Origin: Sporosarcina sp. Marseille-Q4063
Lineage (GTDB): Bacteria > Bacillota > Bacilli > Bacillales_A > Planococcaceae
Assembly (NCBI RefSeq): GCF_018309085.1
Contig: NZ_CP070502.1
Location: 186,001 to 250,000 of the forward strand
DNA: 64,000 bases
Reading direction: 5' to 3'
Of this stretch, positions 56,937 to 64,000 are shown piece after piece; the first letter of the stretch is position 1; each line of letters opens with the position of its first letter. The notes below the pieces were generated by a model. That model searched no databases, was not told the DNA's origin, and saw only the letters and a list, made by a program, of their open reading frames with translations. Made by a program: the position numbers and the translations under genes.

Positions 56937-56986
56937 AAAAAGCATCCAATTCGTATTAAAACACGAATGTGGATGCTTTTTATTTT
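56937..56986. terminator. Bidirectional terminator
   Basis: AAAAAGCATCCA.TTCGT pairs with ACGAA.TGTGGATGCTTTTT. T-runs flank both sides (TTTTATTTTTT on plus, TTTTTTATTTC on minus). Confidence 0.9.
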
Positions 56987-57163
56987 TTACAGTGCAGGTG
57001 GGTACCCTTGTGTAACGATTGTAGCAATTGTAAAACCGCCGAAAACTACAAAAGCTCCGAAGTTGAACAGAACACTTAAAACGTTTCTTTCTTTGATTGC
57101 TTGAACTGTTCCAATCGCTGCAAAAATACCAACGAGGCCAAAAATAACCATCAATAAATTCAT
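56987..57163 (-). CDS. yqgW: DUF2759 small membrane protein (YqgW)
   Basis: A 58-aa protein with two membrane helices (MNLLMVIFGLVGIFAAIG and VLFNFGAFVVFGGFTIATI), which fits DUF2759. The start is chosen at the ATG 57163, nine bases behind GAAGGGAGTG. The frame is open 17 codons further up but with no ribosome-binding site. The neighbours match B. subtilis yqgU-yqgW-yqgX-yqgY. Confidence 0.78.
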   Translation of the reverse strand: MNLLMVIFGLVGIFAAIGTVQAIKERNVLSVLFNFGAFVVFGGFTIATIVTQGYPPAL

Positions 57164-57326
57164 GTAAGAAGACACTCCCTTCAACATTGAAAAAAATGAA
57201 TGCCGATATAGCAATACTCATCTTCTATTGTAAGCTGAACAGCTTATTTTGTCGAGTGATATTAATGACAATTATTTGTATTCGATTTTTAATTTGCTTA
57301 GACTAGAATATAAGGAGGAGAATACA

Positions 57327-57965
57327 TTGTATAAAGTATCTACATATCCATTAGGTCCAATTCAAACAAACTGCTATATAGTTCAAGACGAAATGAAAAA
57401 TTGTTTACTAATCGATCCAGGTGAAGAAGGATCGCGTATTATAAATGAAATTAAAAAACATGAACTTAATCCAGTGGCAATACTTTTAACGCATGGGCAT
57501 TTTGATCATATCGGAGCGGTTGATGAAGTCCGTGATGAATTTGACATACCTGTTTATATTCATGAATTTGAACAAGACACGCTTACAGATCCAAACATGA
57601 ACGGATCGACCCGGTACCCAGGGCTTCCATTGGTGAAAAATAAAGAAGCGGATTTTCTGCTTACAGATGAAGGAATTAAAAATATCGGTCCCTTTACATT
57701 TGAAGTGCTCCATACGCCGGGCCACTCGGTAGGAAGTGTGACATATGTCTTCTCAGAGGACCGCTTTGCGATTGTCGGTGATACCCTGTTCAACCAAGGT
57801 GTGGGACGAACTGATTTACCTGGAGGGAATACGGAGATCCTTCTCTCATCAATCCACAATAAGCTGTTAACGCTTGGAGACGATTATGTTATTTATCCGG
57901 GACACGGTTCTCCTACAACGCCGCGTCATGAAATGGACATGAATCCATTTTTAAATGGATTTTAA
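57327..57965 (+). CDS. yqgX: Metallo-beta-lactamase-fold hydrolase YqgX (glyoxalase II-like)
   Basis: A 212-aa binuclear zinc hydrolase. The metal motif is THGHFDHIGA (HXHXDH), with other ligands in HTPGHSVGS, IVGDTLF and YPGHGSPT. In Bacillaceae it is a candidate hydroxyacylglutathione-hydrolase-like or persulfide enzyme acting on bacillithiol conjugates. The start is TTG 57327 behind AAGGAGGAG. A longer frame from 57249 has no support. Confidence 0.9.
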   Translation: MYKVSTYPLGPIQTNCYIVQDEMKNCLLIDPGEEGSRIINEIKKHELNPVAILLTHGHFDHIGAVDEVRDEFDIPVYIHEFEQDTLTDPNMNGSTRYPGLPLVKNKEADFLLTDEGIKNIGPFTFEVLHTPGHSVGSVTYVFSEDRFAIVGDTLFNQGVGRTDLPGGNTEILLSSIHNKLLTLGDDYVIYPGHGSPTTPRHEMDMNPFLNGF

Positions 57966-57988
57966 TTGAGGTAAATTGATTAAACAAA

Positions 57989-58016
57989 AAAACAGCCGAT
58001 AAAGGCTGTTTTTTTG
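57989..58016. terminator. Bidirectional terminator between yqgX and yqgY
   Basis: AAAACAGCC and GGCTGTTTT pair around GATAAA, followed by TTTTTG on the plus side and TTTTTTTG on the minus side. Confidence 0.88.
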
Positions 58017-58026
58017 TAAGAATTAA

Positions 58027-58269
58027 TTAGTGTCCGCCACCTGGTACGTGTATAAACGTTGCGTAATAGCTGAAGCCTACCATGAATACCATTAAATAAC
58101 TGGCAAACATGTACATATACATACGCTCTGTTAAATTTAAATACCCTAAAAGCAGGAAGAAAATGGTGCTAGCCACAAATAGAAGTGAAGCAGGATACAT
58201 ATCGCCTGCGAAAAACAGAACTGCAAATATGCCTGTCCACCAGCCCATTAACTTGAACATGTTATCCAT
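58027..58269 (-). CDS. yqgY: DUF2626 membrane protein (YqgY)
   Basis: An 80-aa protein with three membrane helices that fits DUF2626. It begins MDNMFKLMGWWTGIFAVLFF and ends in a conserved-looking TFIHVPGGGH. AAGGAGGG lies before ATG. It is convergent with yqgX and divergent from the comG operon, as in B. subtilis. Confidence 0.85.
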   Translation of the reverse strand: MDNMFKLMGWWTGIFAVLFFAGDMYPASLLFVASTIFFLLLGYLNLTERMYMYMFASYLMVFMVGFSYYATFIHVPGGGH

Positions 58270-58383
58270 GTGTGTGTCCCTCCTTAATTACATTACAATA
58301 AGCTCCTATTTATTATAAAGGATAACAACTCTATATGTAAACTCATATCAATAAAAGATTGTGACGAAGCCGTGTATTTCACC

Positions 58384-58449
58384 ATAATTCAACTTTTTTT
58401 CCTGAATAATTCAATTTTGCCAATGAAATTCGCATGATAATTCAATTTT
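58384..58449 (+). promoter_or_regulatory. ComK-type AT boxes upstream of comGA
   Basis: Three direct copies of ATAA-TTCAA-(T/C)TTT lie at 58384-58396, 58406-58418 and 58437-58449. Each fits the ComK half-site AAAA-N5-TTTT with one or two changes. The second and third are separated by exactly 18 bp and the first and second by 9 bp, close to the known K-box spacings (8, 18 or 31). ComK would turn on comG in competence. Confidence 0.65.
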
Positions 58450-58485
58450 GCGACCATATATCCCTTCAAAATTTAAGCTTCATGG

Positions 58486-58512
58486 ATAGTATTCCTTTTA
58501 AAGGATTACTAT
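58486..58512. promoter_or_regulatory. 27-bp palindrome in the comGA promoter region
   Basis: ATAGTA-TTCCTTT-T-AAAGGAT-TACTAT is an imperfect palindrome of 27 bp lying between the ComK boxes and comGA. A TATACT follows at 58515-58520 that might be the -10 box, so the palindrome would cover the -35 region. Its binding protein is unknown. Confidence 0.5.
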
Positions 58513-58594
58513 TGTATACTTTGGATTAGACGGTTAGCAGTCAACCGTACAAAATAAGAATGGCGCTTCGATTCATTTTAAAGAGGGGTGTTCG

Positions 58595-59596
58595 ATGAAC
58601 AAACCAGAAAATGTTATTGAAAGGAAAAGTATGCAACTTCTTGAAAACGCAATTGCGTATGAAGCAACTGATATCCATCTAGTCCCGTCAGAAGAAGGGT
58701 ATACAGTATTATTTAAAAAAGACTTAAAGTTAAATGAAAACAGTAAAATTGTACACCAATTAGCGATTAGAATGATTTCTTTTTATAAGTTTCTTTCCTC
58801 ATTAGATATAACCGATAAACGAAAACCCCAAAGTGGTTCCTTCCACAAACAGATACGAGAAGAAAACTATTCTTTTCGAGTATCGACAATCCCAGCTATT
58901 CATTTTAAGGAAAGCGTAGTCATCCGACTACAAAAACACGATCGTATTGTTCCGATTGATCAGTTATGTATTGAAAAGGAATGGTCCAACAAATTAATTC
59001 GGGCAAGTTCGAAAGAGCAAGGTTTAATTTTTTTAACCGGTCCAACCGGCTCTGGAAAAACGACGACTATGTATTCATTAACAGCGCACTGCGTAAACAA
59101 TCTTAATCGGCACGTTATAACCTTAGAAGATCCAGTAGAAAATAATCATTCACATTTACTTCAAATTCAGGTGAATGAACAATCTGGAATGACTTATTCA
59201 ACAGGTTTAAAAGCTATTTTGAGACATTCTCCCGACGTCATCATGATTGGAGAAATCAGAGACAGTGAAACGGCTAAAATCGCGGTTCAGGCTGCTCTAA
59301 CCGGTCATTTGGTTTTCTCCACGGTGCATTCCAAAGATCCGGCGGGTTGTTTTTATCGAATGATGGATTTTGGAATTTCAGCGGAAGAATTAAGACAAAC
59401 AGTAATTTGTATATCAGCACAGCGGCTGATTCGACAACATAGCGGCGACCCGGGAGTTGTATTTGAAATTGTTGACGGTACAGTACTTGATGAAATGACG
59501 GACGCCATCATGAAAGGAGAGCGAATCATTTTCCCTTCTGAAAAAAGAATTACATCCGTAGTAGAAAAATATAGTATTTCGCAACATTATGAATGA
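58595..59596 (+). CDS. comGA: Competence pilus ATPase ComGA
   Basis: A 333-aa GspE/PilB-type secretion ATPase that powers the DNA-uptake pseudopilus. Walker A is GPTGSGKTTT (about 149), the Asp box is LEDPVEN, and Walker B MIGEIRDSETA. The ribosome-binding site is AGAGGGGTG. It is the first gene of the comG operon and overlaps comGB by 4 bp. Its Zn-binding part typical of PilB is absent, as in other ComGA proteins. Confidence 0.95.
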   Translation: MNKPENVIERKSMQLLENAIAYEATDIHLVPSEEGYTVLFKKDLKLNENSKIVHQLAIRMISFYKFLSSLDITDKRKPQSGSFHKQIREENYSFRVSTIPAIHFKESVVIRLQKHDRIVPIDQLCIEKEWSNKLIRASSKEQGLIFLTGPTGSGKTTTMYSLTAHCVNNLNRHVITLEDPVENNHSHLLQIQVNEQSGMTYSTGLKAILRHSPDVIMIGEIRDSETAKIAVQAALTGHLVFSTVHSKDPAGCFYRMMDFGISAEELRQTVICISAQRLIRQHSGDPGVVFEIVDGTVLDEMTDAIMKGERIIFPSEKRITSVVEKYSISQHYE

Positions 59597-60642
59597 TTGA
59601 GGGTAAACATGAAATCAAAAAAAAGCTAAAGCTGAAGAATCGACCGGAGTTCTTATCCAGATTAGCTGTACTATTAAAAGAAGGTTATACATTTTACGAC
59701 AGTGTTAACCTTCTGCTTCCGCATCATGTAGATGACTATAGTTTATTACTCTCAAAAATAGAGTCGGATTTTCGTGACGGTGAAACCGTGACGCATATTT
59801 TAAGTCGATTAGATTTTTCTTCAAGCGTCTTACTTCCGGTGGTTATCGCAGAAAGAGATGGTCGATTAGCTGAAACGCTATCAAGCATGGCTGTCCGATT
59901 GGAAAAAACAGAAGAAGCTAAAAAGAAGTTGAAAGGACTTCTTGCATATCCAGCGGGTTTATTTATCTTTATTTCAATTTTGCTGCTGGGTTTCAGAAAG
60001 TTTTTTCTGCCGAATATTGAATTACTTGCATCGTCAAGATCAAATGGAGAAAGCGGGTTAGTTCAATCATTACCTAAATTAGTCGCAAAAACGCCGGATA
60101 TCATTTTAGGGATTGGTATTTTGCTTGCGTGTTTTCTTGTTGGTTGTATGATTTTTTACAAAAGATTACCGCCAGCGCAAAAAATAAAGTTTTTTATTAC
60201 AATCCCTTTTCTAGGAAACATATTTACAATGTGGAAAACACGACTATTTTCTAGCGAACTTGGTAGTTTATTGTTATCTGGATTATCAATGCAGGATTCA
60301 CTCGATGTATTGATTAACCAAAATTTGGATCCCGTGCTAAGCGAGATTGCGGGCGAAATTAAAAAAAGTGTTATTTATGGCGAACCATTTGATAAGGCAG
60401 TAGCGATTACAGACGGGTTAACCAAACAATTTTCTTCTTTTGTAGAACATGGTACAAATAGTGGTCATTTACCGAAAGAGTTAATTATCTATAGCGAGTA
60501 CTTGGAAAATAAGATAAATGAACTTTTATCGAAAGGACTCGCTATTTTGCAACCGGTCCTTTTTAGTCTTATCGCAATATGTATTTTGGCTGCTTATATC
60601 GCATTATTACTACCGATGTACGGAATGATTGATAAAATTTGA
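59593..60642 (+). CDS. comGB: Competence pilus platform protein ComGB
   Basis: A 349-aa membrane protein of the GspF/PilC family with two duplicated four-helix F domains (about 18-140 and 215-335) and three membrane helices (about 115-137, 165-185 and 318-340). It is the assembly platform for ComGC pilus subunits. It starts in the last codons of comGA. Confidence 0.93.
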   Translation: MIEGKHEIKKKLKLKNRPEFLSRLAVLLKEGYTFYDSVNLLLPHHVDDYSLLLSKIESDFRDGETVTHILSRLDFSSSVLLPVVIAERDGRLAETLSSMAVRLEKTEEAKKKLKGLLAYPAGLFIFISILLLGFRKFFLPNIELLASSRSNGESGLVQSLPKLVAKTPDIILGIGILLACFLVGCMIFYKRLPPAQKIKFFITIPFLGNIFTMWKTRLFSSELGSLLLSGLSMQDSLDVLINQNLDPVLSEIAGEIKKSVIYGEPFDKAVAITDGLTKQFSSFVEHGTNSGHLPKELIIYSEYLENKINELLSKGLAILQPVLFSLIAICILAAYIALLLPMYGMIDKI

Positions 60643-60655
60643 AGGGAGCTAGTTT

Positions 60656-60967
60656 ATGAGAAAGATAAATAATGAAGACGGTTTTACGTTAGTAGAAATG
60701 TTAATTGTTCTTGCGATAATTTCAATTTTAATACTCATTGCGATTCCAAACGTTACGAAACAATCAAAGGTAATTGATGAAAAGGGATGCGAAGCATATG
60801 TATTAATGGTTCAAGGGCAGGTAGAGGCATATAAATTGGAAAAGAAATCTTATCCAACCAATCTTGGAGATTTAGTCACCGAAGGTTTCCTGAAAGAAGA
60901 TCCAGTTTGCCCGAACGGTTCAGCATTAACACTTAATGCCGGTAAAGTAAATGAGAGTTCCAATTAA
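60656..60967 (+). CDS. comGC: Competence major pilin ComGC
   Basis: A 103-aa prepilin. The cleavage and methylation motif GFTLVEMLIVLAIISILI (about 9-26) has Gly -1, Phe +1 and Glu +5. Conserved Cys residues occur in GCEAY and VCPNGS, probably a disulfide. ComC peptidase would process it. ATG follows AAGGGAGCT. It overlaps comGD by 17 bp. Confidence 0.95.
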   Translation: MRKINNEDGFTLVEMLIVLAIISILILIAIPNVTKQSKVIDEKGCEAYVLMVQGQVEAYKLEKKSYPTNLGDLVTEGFLKEDPVCPNGSALTLNAGKVNESSN

Positions 60968-61541
60968 TCGCGACGGTGCAGAGTCTGGGTTCACTTTAAT
61001 TGAACTAGTATTTGTTTTAACGATAGCAATTATTTTGAGCGCAGTTATAATTCCGGTCGGAAGTAAGTGGATTCGTACTACCGCTGAAGATGATGCTTTT
61101 AAGTCGATCATTATAACAATACAAAGTTTGCAAAGTTATTCAATGGCGAACAACGCATACACCCGATTAAGATTTTCTAAAACAGGAACAAAAACAATGT
61201 ATGTCGCAGAAGCGCCAGGAAAAATTGAATTTTCCAGAAAGCTTTTACCGGAAGGAATGCATTTATCAGGTTTCAGCAATTTGATATCTGTAGAATTTAG
61301 TGGAAATGGAGATATTATTAGTTTCGGCAGGCTAACATTACTTACAAATCGAGGGAGCAAAACAATCGTTTTTCAAATGCAACGAGGAAGGATGACAATT
61401 AGTGAATCAAAAAGGATATTCTTGGCCGGAAGCAATCCTGACCCTCACTATTATAATGATCGTATTTGGTACATTACTACCGTTCGCGACAAAAATGATG
61501 ACAACGTTGCATTACAAAAAAATATCTATGTACGCTGTTGA
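60951..61541 (+). CDS. comGD: Competence minor pilin ComGD with extended C terminus
   Basis: A 196-aa prepilin-like protein. The type IV motif GFTLIELVFVLTIAIILS is at about 13-30. Family members are near 145-150 residues. Here the frame continues for 46 codons into comGE, so the overlap with the next gene is 140 nt. The C-terminal 46 residues (NPDPHYYNDRIWYITTVRD and on) have no pilin-like look. A lost stop codon or a sequencing frameshift can explain this. Confidence 0.85.
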   Translation: MRVPINRDGAESGFTLIELVFVLTIAIILSAVIIPVGSKWIRTTAEDDAFKSIIITIQSLQSYSMANNAYTRLRFSKTGTKTMYVAEAPGKIEFSRKLLPEGMHLSGFSNLISVEFSGNGDIISFGRLTLLTNRGSKTIVFQMQRGRMTISESKRIFLAGSNPDPHYYNDRIWYITTVRDKNDDNVALQKNIYVRC

Positions 61542-61704
61542 AACAATGTATCATGGTGCAATTCTATACAAGAGCAGCGGAAAAACAGGAGGCAAAAGGC
61601 AAATTGATGGAAACGATTTTGTCTGGAGTCTTGATGATAATTCAATATGCGTAGTTTATCGTCTTGAAAAAGAGGTGACTGAAAGGTGTCTCGACTACAA
61701 ATGA
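61402..61704 (+). CDS. comGE: Competence minor pilin ComGE
   Basis: A 100-aa minor pilin with a hydrophobic N terminus (GYSWPEAILTLTIIMIVFG, Glu at the +5-like place) and a short variable body. It starts with GTG behind AGGAAGGATGA, inside comGD in another frame. The N-terminal cleavage motif is atypical (KGYSWPEA instead of GFTLIE), as is common in ComGE. Confidence 0.82.
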   Translation: MNQKGYSWPEAILTLTIIMIVFGTLLPFATKMMTTLHYKKISMYAVETMYHGAILYKSSGKTGGKRQIDGNDFVWSLDDNSICVVYRLEKEVTERCLDYK

Positions 61705-62135
61705 TAAAGGCAGAAAACGGCTATACGTTTATTGAAAGCTTGTTTCAGTTAATTGTTTTCGTTACCTTTGCTCATTTATTTGTATTGTTCTTTTTATGGA
61801 AAGCGCCAATTGAGCAGCAATATACAAATATGTCTGATGGAGCCTGGGAATTATTCGCATTGGATTTACAGGCTTCTATCGTTGATGTTAAAGAATTCAA
61901 CGTTCATCTTGGAGGTCGCGGAATAAGATTTATTACTGATAGAGGCCAAATAGATATAGGACAAAGTAATTCGATGATTAGAAAGACGATAGATGGACAA
62001 GGCCATGTTCCATTTTTGACGAATGTCTATTCAGTTTATTTCACGGTAAACGATCCGGTTGTATCTGTAACTGTGACGATGCATGATGGAACACGGAAGG
62101 AGCGAGATTTTGCGATCGGGTTTAATTCTAAATGA
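61686..62135 (+). CDS. comGF: Competence minor pilin ComGF
   Basis: A 149-aa minor pilin of the ComGF family. It begins with MSRLQMIKAENGYTFIESLF, and the membrane helix continues to about 40. The soluble domain has GGRGIRFITDRGQIDIG. It starts with GTG within the end of comGE (19 bp overlap) and overlaps comGG by 26 bp. Confidence 0.87.
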   Translation: MSRLQMIKAENGYTFIESLFQLIVFVTFAHLFVLFFLWKAPIEQQYTNMSDGAWELFALDLQASIVDVKEFNVHLGGRGIRFITDRGQIDIGQSNSMIRKTIDGQGHVPFLTNVYSVYFTVNDPVVSVTVTMHDGTRKERDFAIGFNSK

Positions 62136-62295
62136 AGGCGGCGCGGTGCTTGTAGCTGCGATTATTCTACTTTTTTTTGTTAGTACCTTTCTTTTCTCTA
62201 TAGTTTTGTGGCATGATAGTATATATAGAAACTATGATTCACTAGAAATATATTATGGGAAAGAAACGATTAAGTTATTGGAACAGCGTAAATAA
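62110..62295 (+). CDS. comGG: Competence minor pilin ComGG, short
   Basis: A 61-aa protein with one membrane helix (VLVAAIILLFFVSTFLFSIV) preceded by LNEGGA. The best start is TTG 62110, seven bases behind AAGGAG inside comGF; an ATG at 62083 is possible but lacks a ribosome-binding site. B. subtilis ComGG is about twice as long, so the C-terminal domain is reduced here. No stop-codon interruption is seen, so it may be natural shortening. Confidence 0.7.
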   Translation: MRSGLILNEGGAVLVAAIILLFFVSTFLFSIVLWHDSIYRNYDSLEIYYGKETIKLLEQRK

Positions 62296-62327
62296 GAATC
62301 GATTTCATAAAAGGGGGGGAGTGCAAA

Positions 62328-62843
62328 GTGAAAAGAGTTTATTTAGTAGGCTATATGGGTTCGGGAAAAAGCGCAATCGGAAAAAGAATAAGCTTTGCAA
62401 CGAAACTTCCATTTTATGACATGGATACGGAAATCGTAAGGAAAACGGGGCTTTCAATTCCAGAAATATTTGAAAAACATGGAGAAGAGTATTTCCGACA
62501 ATTGGAAACAGAGTTTCTTCTTACATTCAGGGATGAATATTGTATTATTGCCACAGGCGGCGGTGTTCCCCTTAGAAAACGGAATCGGGAAATAATGAGG
62601 AAGACAGGACTTGTGTTCTTTTTAAATGCGCCATTTCGAGATATTTGGCGTCGAATTGCGACCGACAAAAATCGTCCCATTGTTCAAAGGTCGTCACGTA
62701 ACGAACTGGAAACTATTTTTACGAACCGCAAACCGATATATTTGCAATCAGCTCATTTTATCGTCGAAACTGAACGCAGATCATTACGGGATATTACCTC
62801 TTATATAGCTTTTCAAATTGGGCGTTTGAAAGGCTCTGACTAA
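62328..62843 (+). CDS. aroK: Shikimate kinase
   Basis: A 171-aa kinase that phosphorylates shikimate in aromatic amino-acid synthesis. The P-loop is GYMGSGKSAIGKR (about 8-20), the substrate-binding DMDTEI is at about 33, and GGGVPLRKRNR lies at about 77. The start is GTG 62328 behind GGGGGGAG. It follows the comG operon as in B. subtilis. Confidence 0.94.
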   Translation: MKRVYLVGYMGSGKSAIGKRISFATKLPFYDMDTEIVRKTGLSIPEIFEKHGEEYFRQLETEFLLTFRDEYCIIATGGGVPLRKRNREIMRKTGLVFFLNAPFRDIWRRIATDKNRPIVQRSSRNELETIFTNRKPIYLQSAHFIVETERRSLRDITSYIAFQIGRLKGSD

Positions 62844-62882
62844 ATAACAGGGAATCTATTATAGATTCCCTGTTATTTTTCT
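62844..62882 (+). terminator. Terminator of aroK (comG operon end)
   Basis: AATAACAGGGAATCTA and TAGATTCCCTGTTATT pair almost perfectly around a few bases, then TTTCTTTTT. Confidence 0.92.
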
Positions 62883-62906
62883 TTTTATTTGATTGAATAA
62901 TTAATA

Positions 62907-62958
62907 GTTCGGACATTTTCACGAACATTGTTAGTGTTTTATTTAATCAAAGTTCGTG
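62907..62958. promoter_or_regulatory. Possible PurR-box-like inverted repeat
   Basis: CACGAAC (62920-62926) and GTTCGTG (62952-62958) are a perfect inverted pair 25 bp apart, and GTTCGG lies at 62907-62912. The core CGAAC and orientation CGAAC..GTTCG fit PurR boxes of Bacillus in order and roughly in spacing. It lies upstream of the gcvT riboswitch. The interval 62883-63064 holds no gene. A sigma-A promoter could not be placed. Confidence 0.35.
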
Positions 62959-63064
62959 TTTTTACCTTTTTAATATTAATGATTGCACTTACATAAATCT
63001 AATGTTAAGATATGACTTGAAAGCATAGATTTTTAATATAGTGAAAACTGAATAATTGCGAATG

Positions 63065-63225
63065 ATTGTATGAGGAGAGAACGCTGATGCGTCGCCGAAG
63101 GAGCAAGTAACGATTGTTATGAATCTCTCAGGCAAAAAGACTCATGCAGGACGCATCTCTGGAGAGTGTCAGCATCGACTGACCACCAACGAGGAAAGCC
63201 GCAAGGTCAAACTTTCAGGTACATG
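63065..63225 (+). ncRNA. Tandem glycine riboswitch of gcvT
   Basis: Two aptamers follow each other. The first (63073-63166) reads GGAGAGAACGCTGATGCGTC, GCCGAAGGAGCAAG, and TCTCTCAGGCAAAAAGACTC with ACGCATCTCTGGAGAG. The second (63167-63229) reads ACCACCAACGAGGAAAGCCG, and ACTTTCAGGTACATGGACA. Its closing stem, TGTC with GGACA, uses the first bases of the terminator's left arm. Glycine binding should thus block termination and turn on the glycine cleavage operon. Confidence 0.95.
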
Positions 63226-63264
63226 GACAGAGGTTCCCCGAATTGGGGAACCTCTGTCTTTTTT
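63226..63264 (+). terminator. Riboswitch expression-platform terminator
   Basis: GACAGAGGTTCCCC and GGGGAACCTCTGTC form a perfect 14-bp stem around GAATT, followed by TTTTTT. It shares its start with the P1 stem of the second glycine aptamer. Confidence 0.93.
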
Positions 63265-63292
63265 CACGAAAATTAGCGGGGAGGAATGCATT

Positions 63293-64000
63293 ATGACTAA
63301 AACATTGAAGCAAACCGTACTTTTTAATCGTTACAAAGATTATGGTGGTAAAACAATTGATTTTGGTGGTTGGGATCTACCTGTACAGTTTTCTAGCATT
63401 AAAGCTGAACATGAAGCAGTTCGAACCAAAGCTGGACTATTTGATGTTTCTCATATGGGTGAAATCCTAGTAACCGGAGATGGGGCACTTTCATACTTGC
63501 AAAAAATGATGACAAATGATGTCTCGAAATTGAAAGTTGGCCAAGCTCAATATACGGCAATGTGTTATGAGGACGGCGGGACCGTTGATGACCTTCTCAT
63601 TTATAAGCGGGATGAAGGAAATTATCTTCTCGTAGTCAATGCATCTAACCTTGAAAAAGATCTCGAGTGGATGAATAAGCATAAAACTTCGGATGTCGAA
63701 GTCGAAGATAAATCTGATGCTTATGCGTTATTAGCTCTTCAGGGACCATTAGCTGAAAAAACACTTCAAAAATTAACATCTATACCATTAAATGAAATAA
63801 AGTTTTTCCGTTTTCAAGAAAATGTTCAAATATGCGGTCAAAACGTTCTTATTTCCAGAACAGGCTACACTGGCGAAGACGGCTTTGAACTTTATGCATC
63901 TCCTGAATCAATCGTTGTTCTTTGGGAAGCGATTTTAATGGCGGGAGAAAGCGACGGAGTAGTTCCGGCTGGACTCGGCGCACGGGATACACTTCGTTTC
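63293..64000 (+). CDS. gcvT: Aminomethyltransferase (glycine cleavage T protein), N-terminal part
   Basis: The first 236 codons of the glycine-cleavage T protein run off the window end. The enzyme transfers the methylene from aminomethyl-lipoyl-H protein to tetrahydrofolate. Visible blocks are [28 protein letters not shown] and [14 protein letters not shown] 63293 is preceded by GGGGAGGAATG. It is under control of the glycine riboswitch. gcvPA/gcvPB are expected downstream. Confidence 0.96.
   Translation, partial: MTKTLKQTVLFNRYKDYGGKTIDFGGWDLPVQFSSIKAEHEAVRTKAGLFDVSHMGEILVTGDGALSYLQKMMTNDVSKLKVGQAQYTAMCYEDGGTVDDLLIYKRDEGNYLLVVNASNLEKDLEWMNKHKTSDVEVEDKSDAYALLALQGPLAEKTLQKLTSIPLNEIKFFRFQENVQICGQNVLISRTGYTGEDGFELYASPESIVVLWEAILMAGESDGVVPAGLGARDTLRF

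Noticed and set aside
58384..58449. CRISPR-like short regular repeats
   Set aside because: The 13-bp units are AT-only boxes with unequal 9- and 18-bp gaps and fit ComK half-sites; there are only three units and no cas genes.

Overview
The window is chromosomal DNA of an endospore-forming, low-GC Bacillales, most like Planococcaceae/Sporosarcina. The gene order matches the Bacillus subtilis yqeT-yqgY stretch: dnaJ-prmA-rsmE-mtaB, rpsU, nfeD-floA-yqfC-yqfD-phoH-pgpH-ybeY-dgkA-cdd-era-recO, glyS, ccpN-ppsR-dnaG-sigA, cccB-trmK-nif3, ispH-yqfQ-cshB-nfo, znuCB-zur, ispG, sodA, a class B PBP gene, rpmG, yqgN, yqgQ, an LTA synthase gene, yqgU-yqgY, comGA-GG, aroK and gcvT. The species call is inferred from gene order and protein style only.

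The conserved backbone is broken once. Between rsmE (ends 2059) and intact mtaB (starts 15064) lie about 13 kb of accessory DNA. A 28-codon remnant of an mtaB 5' end, with its ribosome-binding site, still sits directly behind rsmE. The island holds a DUF3592-like tandem-domain membrane protein, a 30-bp tmRNA-3'-end-like tag, a probable serine-recombinase tail, and an intact catabolic cassette (PucR/CdaR-type regulator, ornithine-cyclodeaminase/ketimine-reductase homologue, FAD amine oxidase, Na+/proline-type symporter). It also holds a secreted C39-like protease, a group II intron 5' fragment without its reverse transcriptase, a decayed ABC exporter, two small membrane proteins, and two families of near-perfect direct repeats (71 bp and 54 bp). 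It reads as a partly eroded composite of several insertions.

From 15 kb onward the window is ordinary housekeeping: tRNA and rRNA modification, translation, membrane microdomains (NfeD/FloA), c-di-AMP turnover (PgpH), RNA processing (YbeY, Era), DNA replication and transcription initiation (DnaG, SigA), isoprenoid synthesis (IspG, IspH), DNA repair (Nfo, RecO), zinc homeostasis, cell wall synthesis (PBP, LTA synthase) and competence pilus. Recognisable regulatory elements are a glycine T-box ahead of glyS, a tandem glycine riboswitch with terminator ahead of gcvT, a Zur box ahead of znuC, ComK-type AT boxes ahead of comGA, sigma-A promoters and many intrinsic terminators. No rRNA, tRNA, CRISPR array or intact prophage was seen.

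The most rewarding points for follow-up are the split rsmE-mtaB locus, the uncharacterised imino/amino-acid cassette, the tmRNA-like attachment tag beside a recombinase remnant, the 140-nt comGD/comGE overlap, a PurR-box-like arrangement upstream of the gcvT riboswitch, and a hairpin that masks the yqfC ribosome-binding site. I found no clearly new defence or mobile system.
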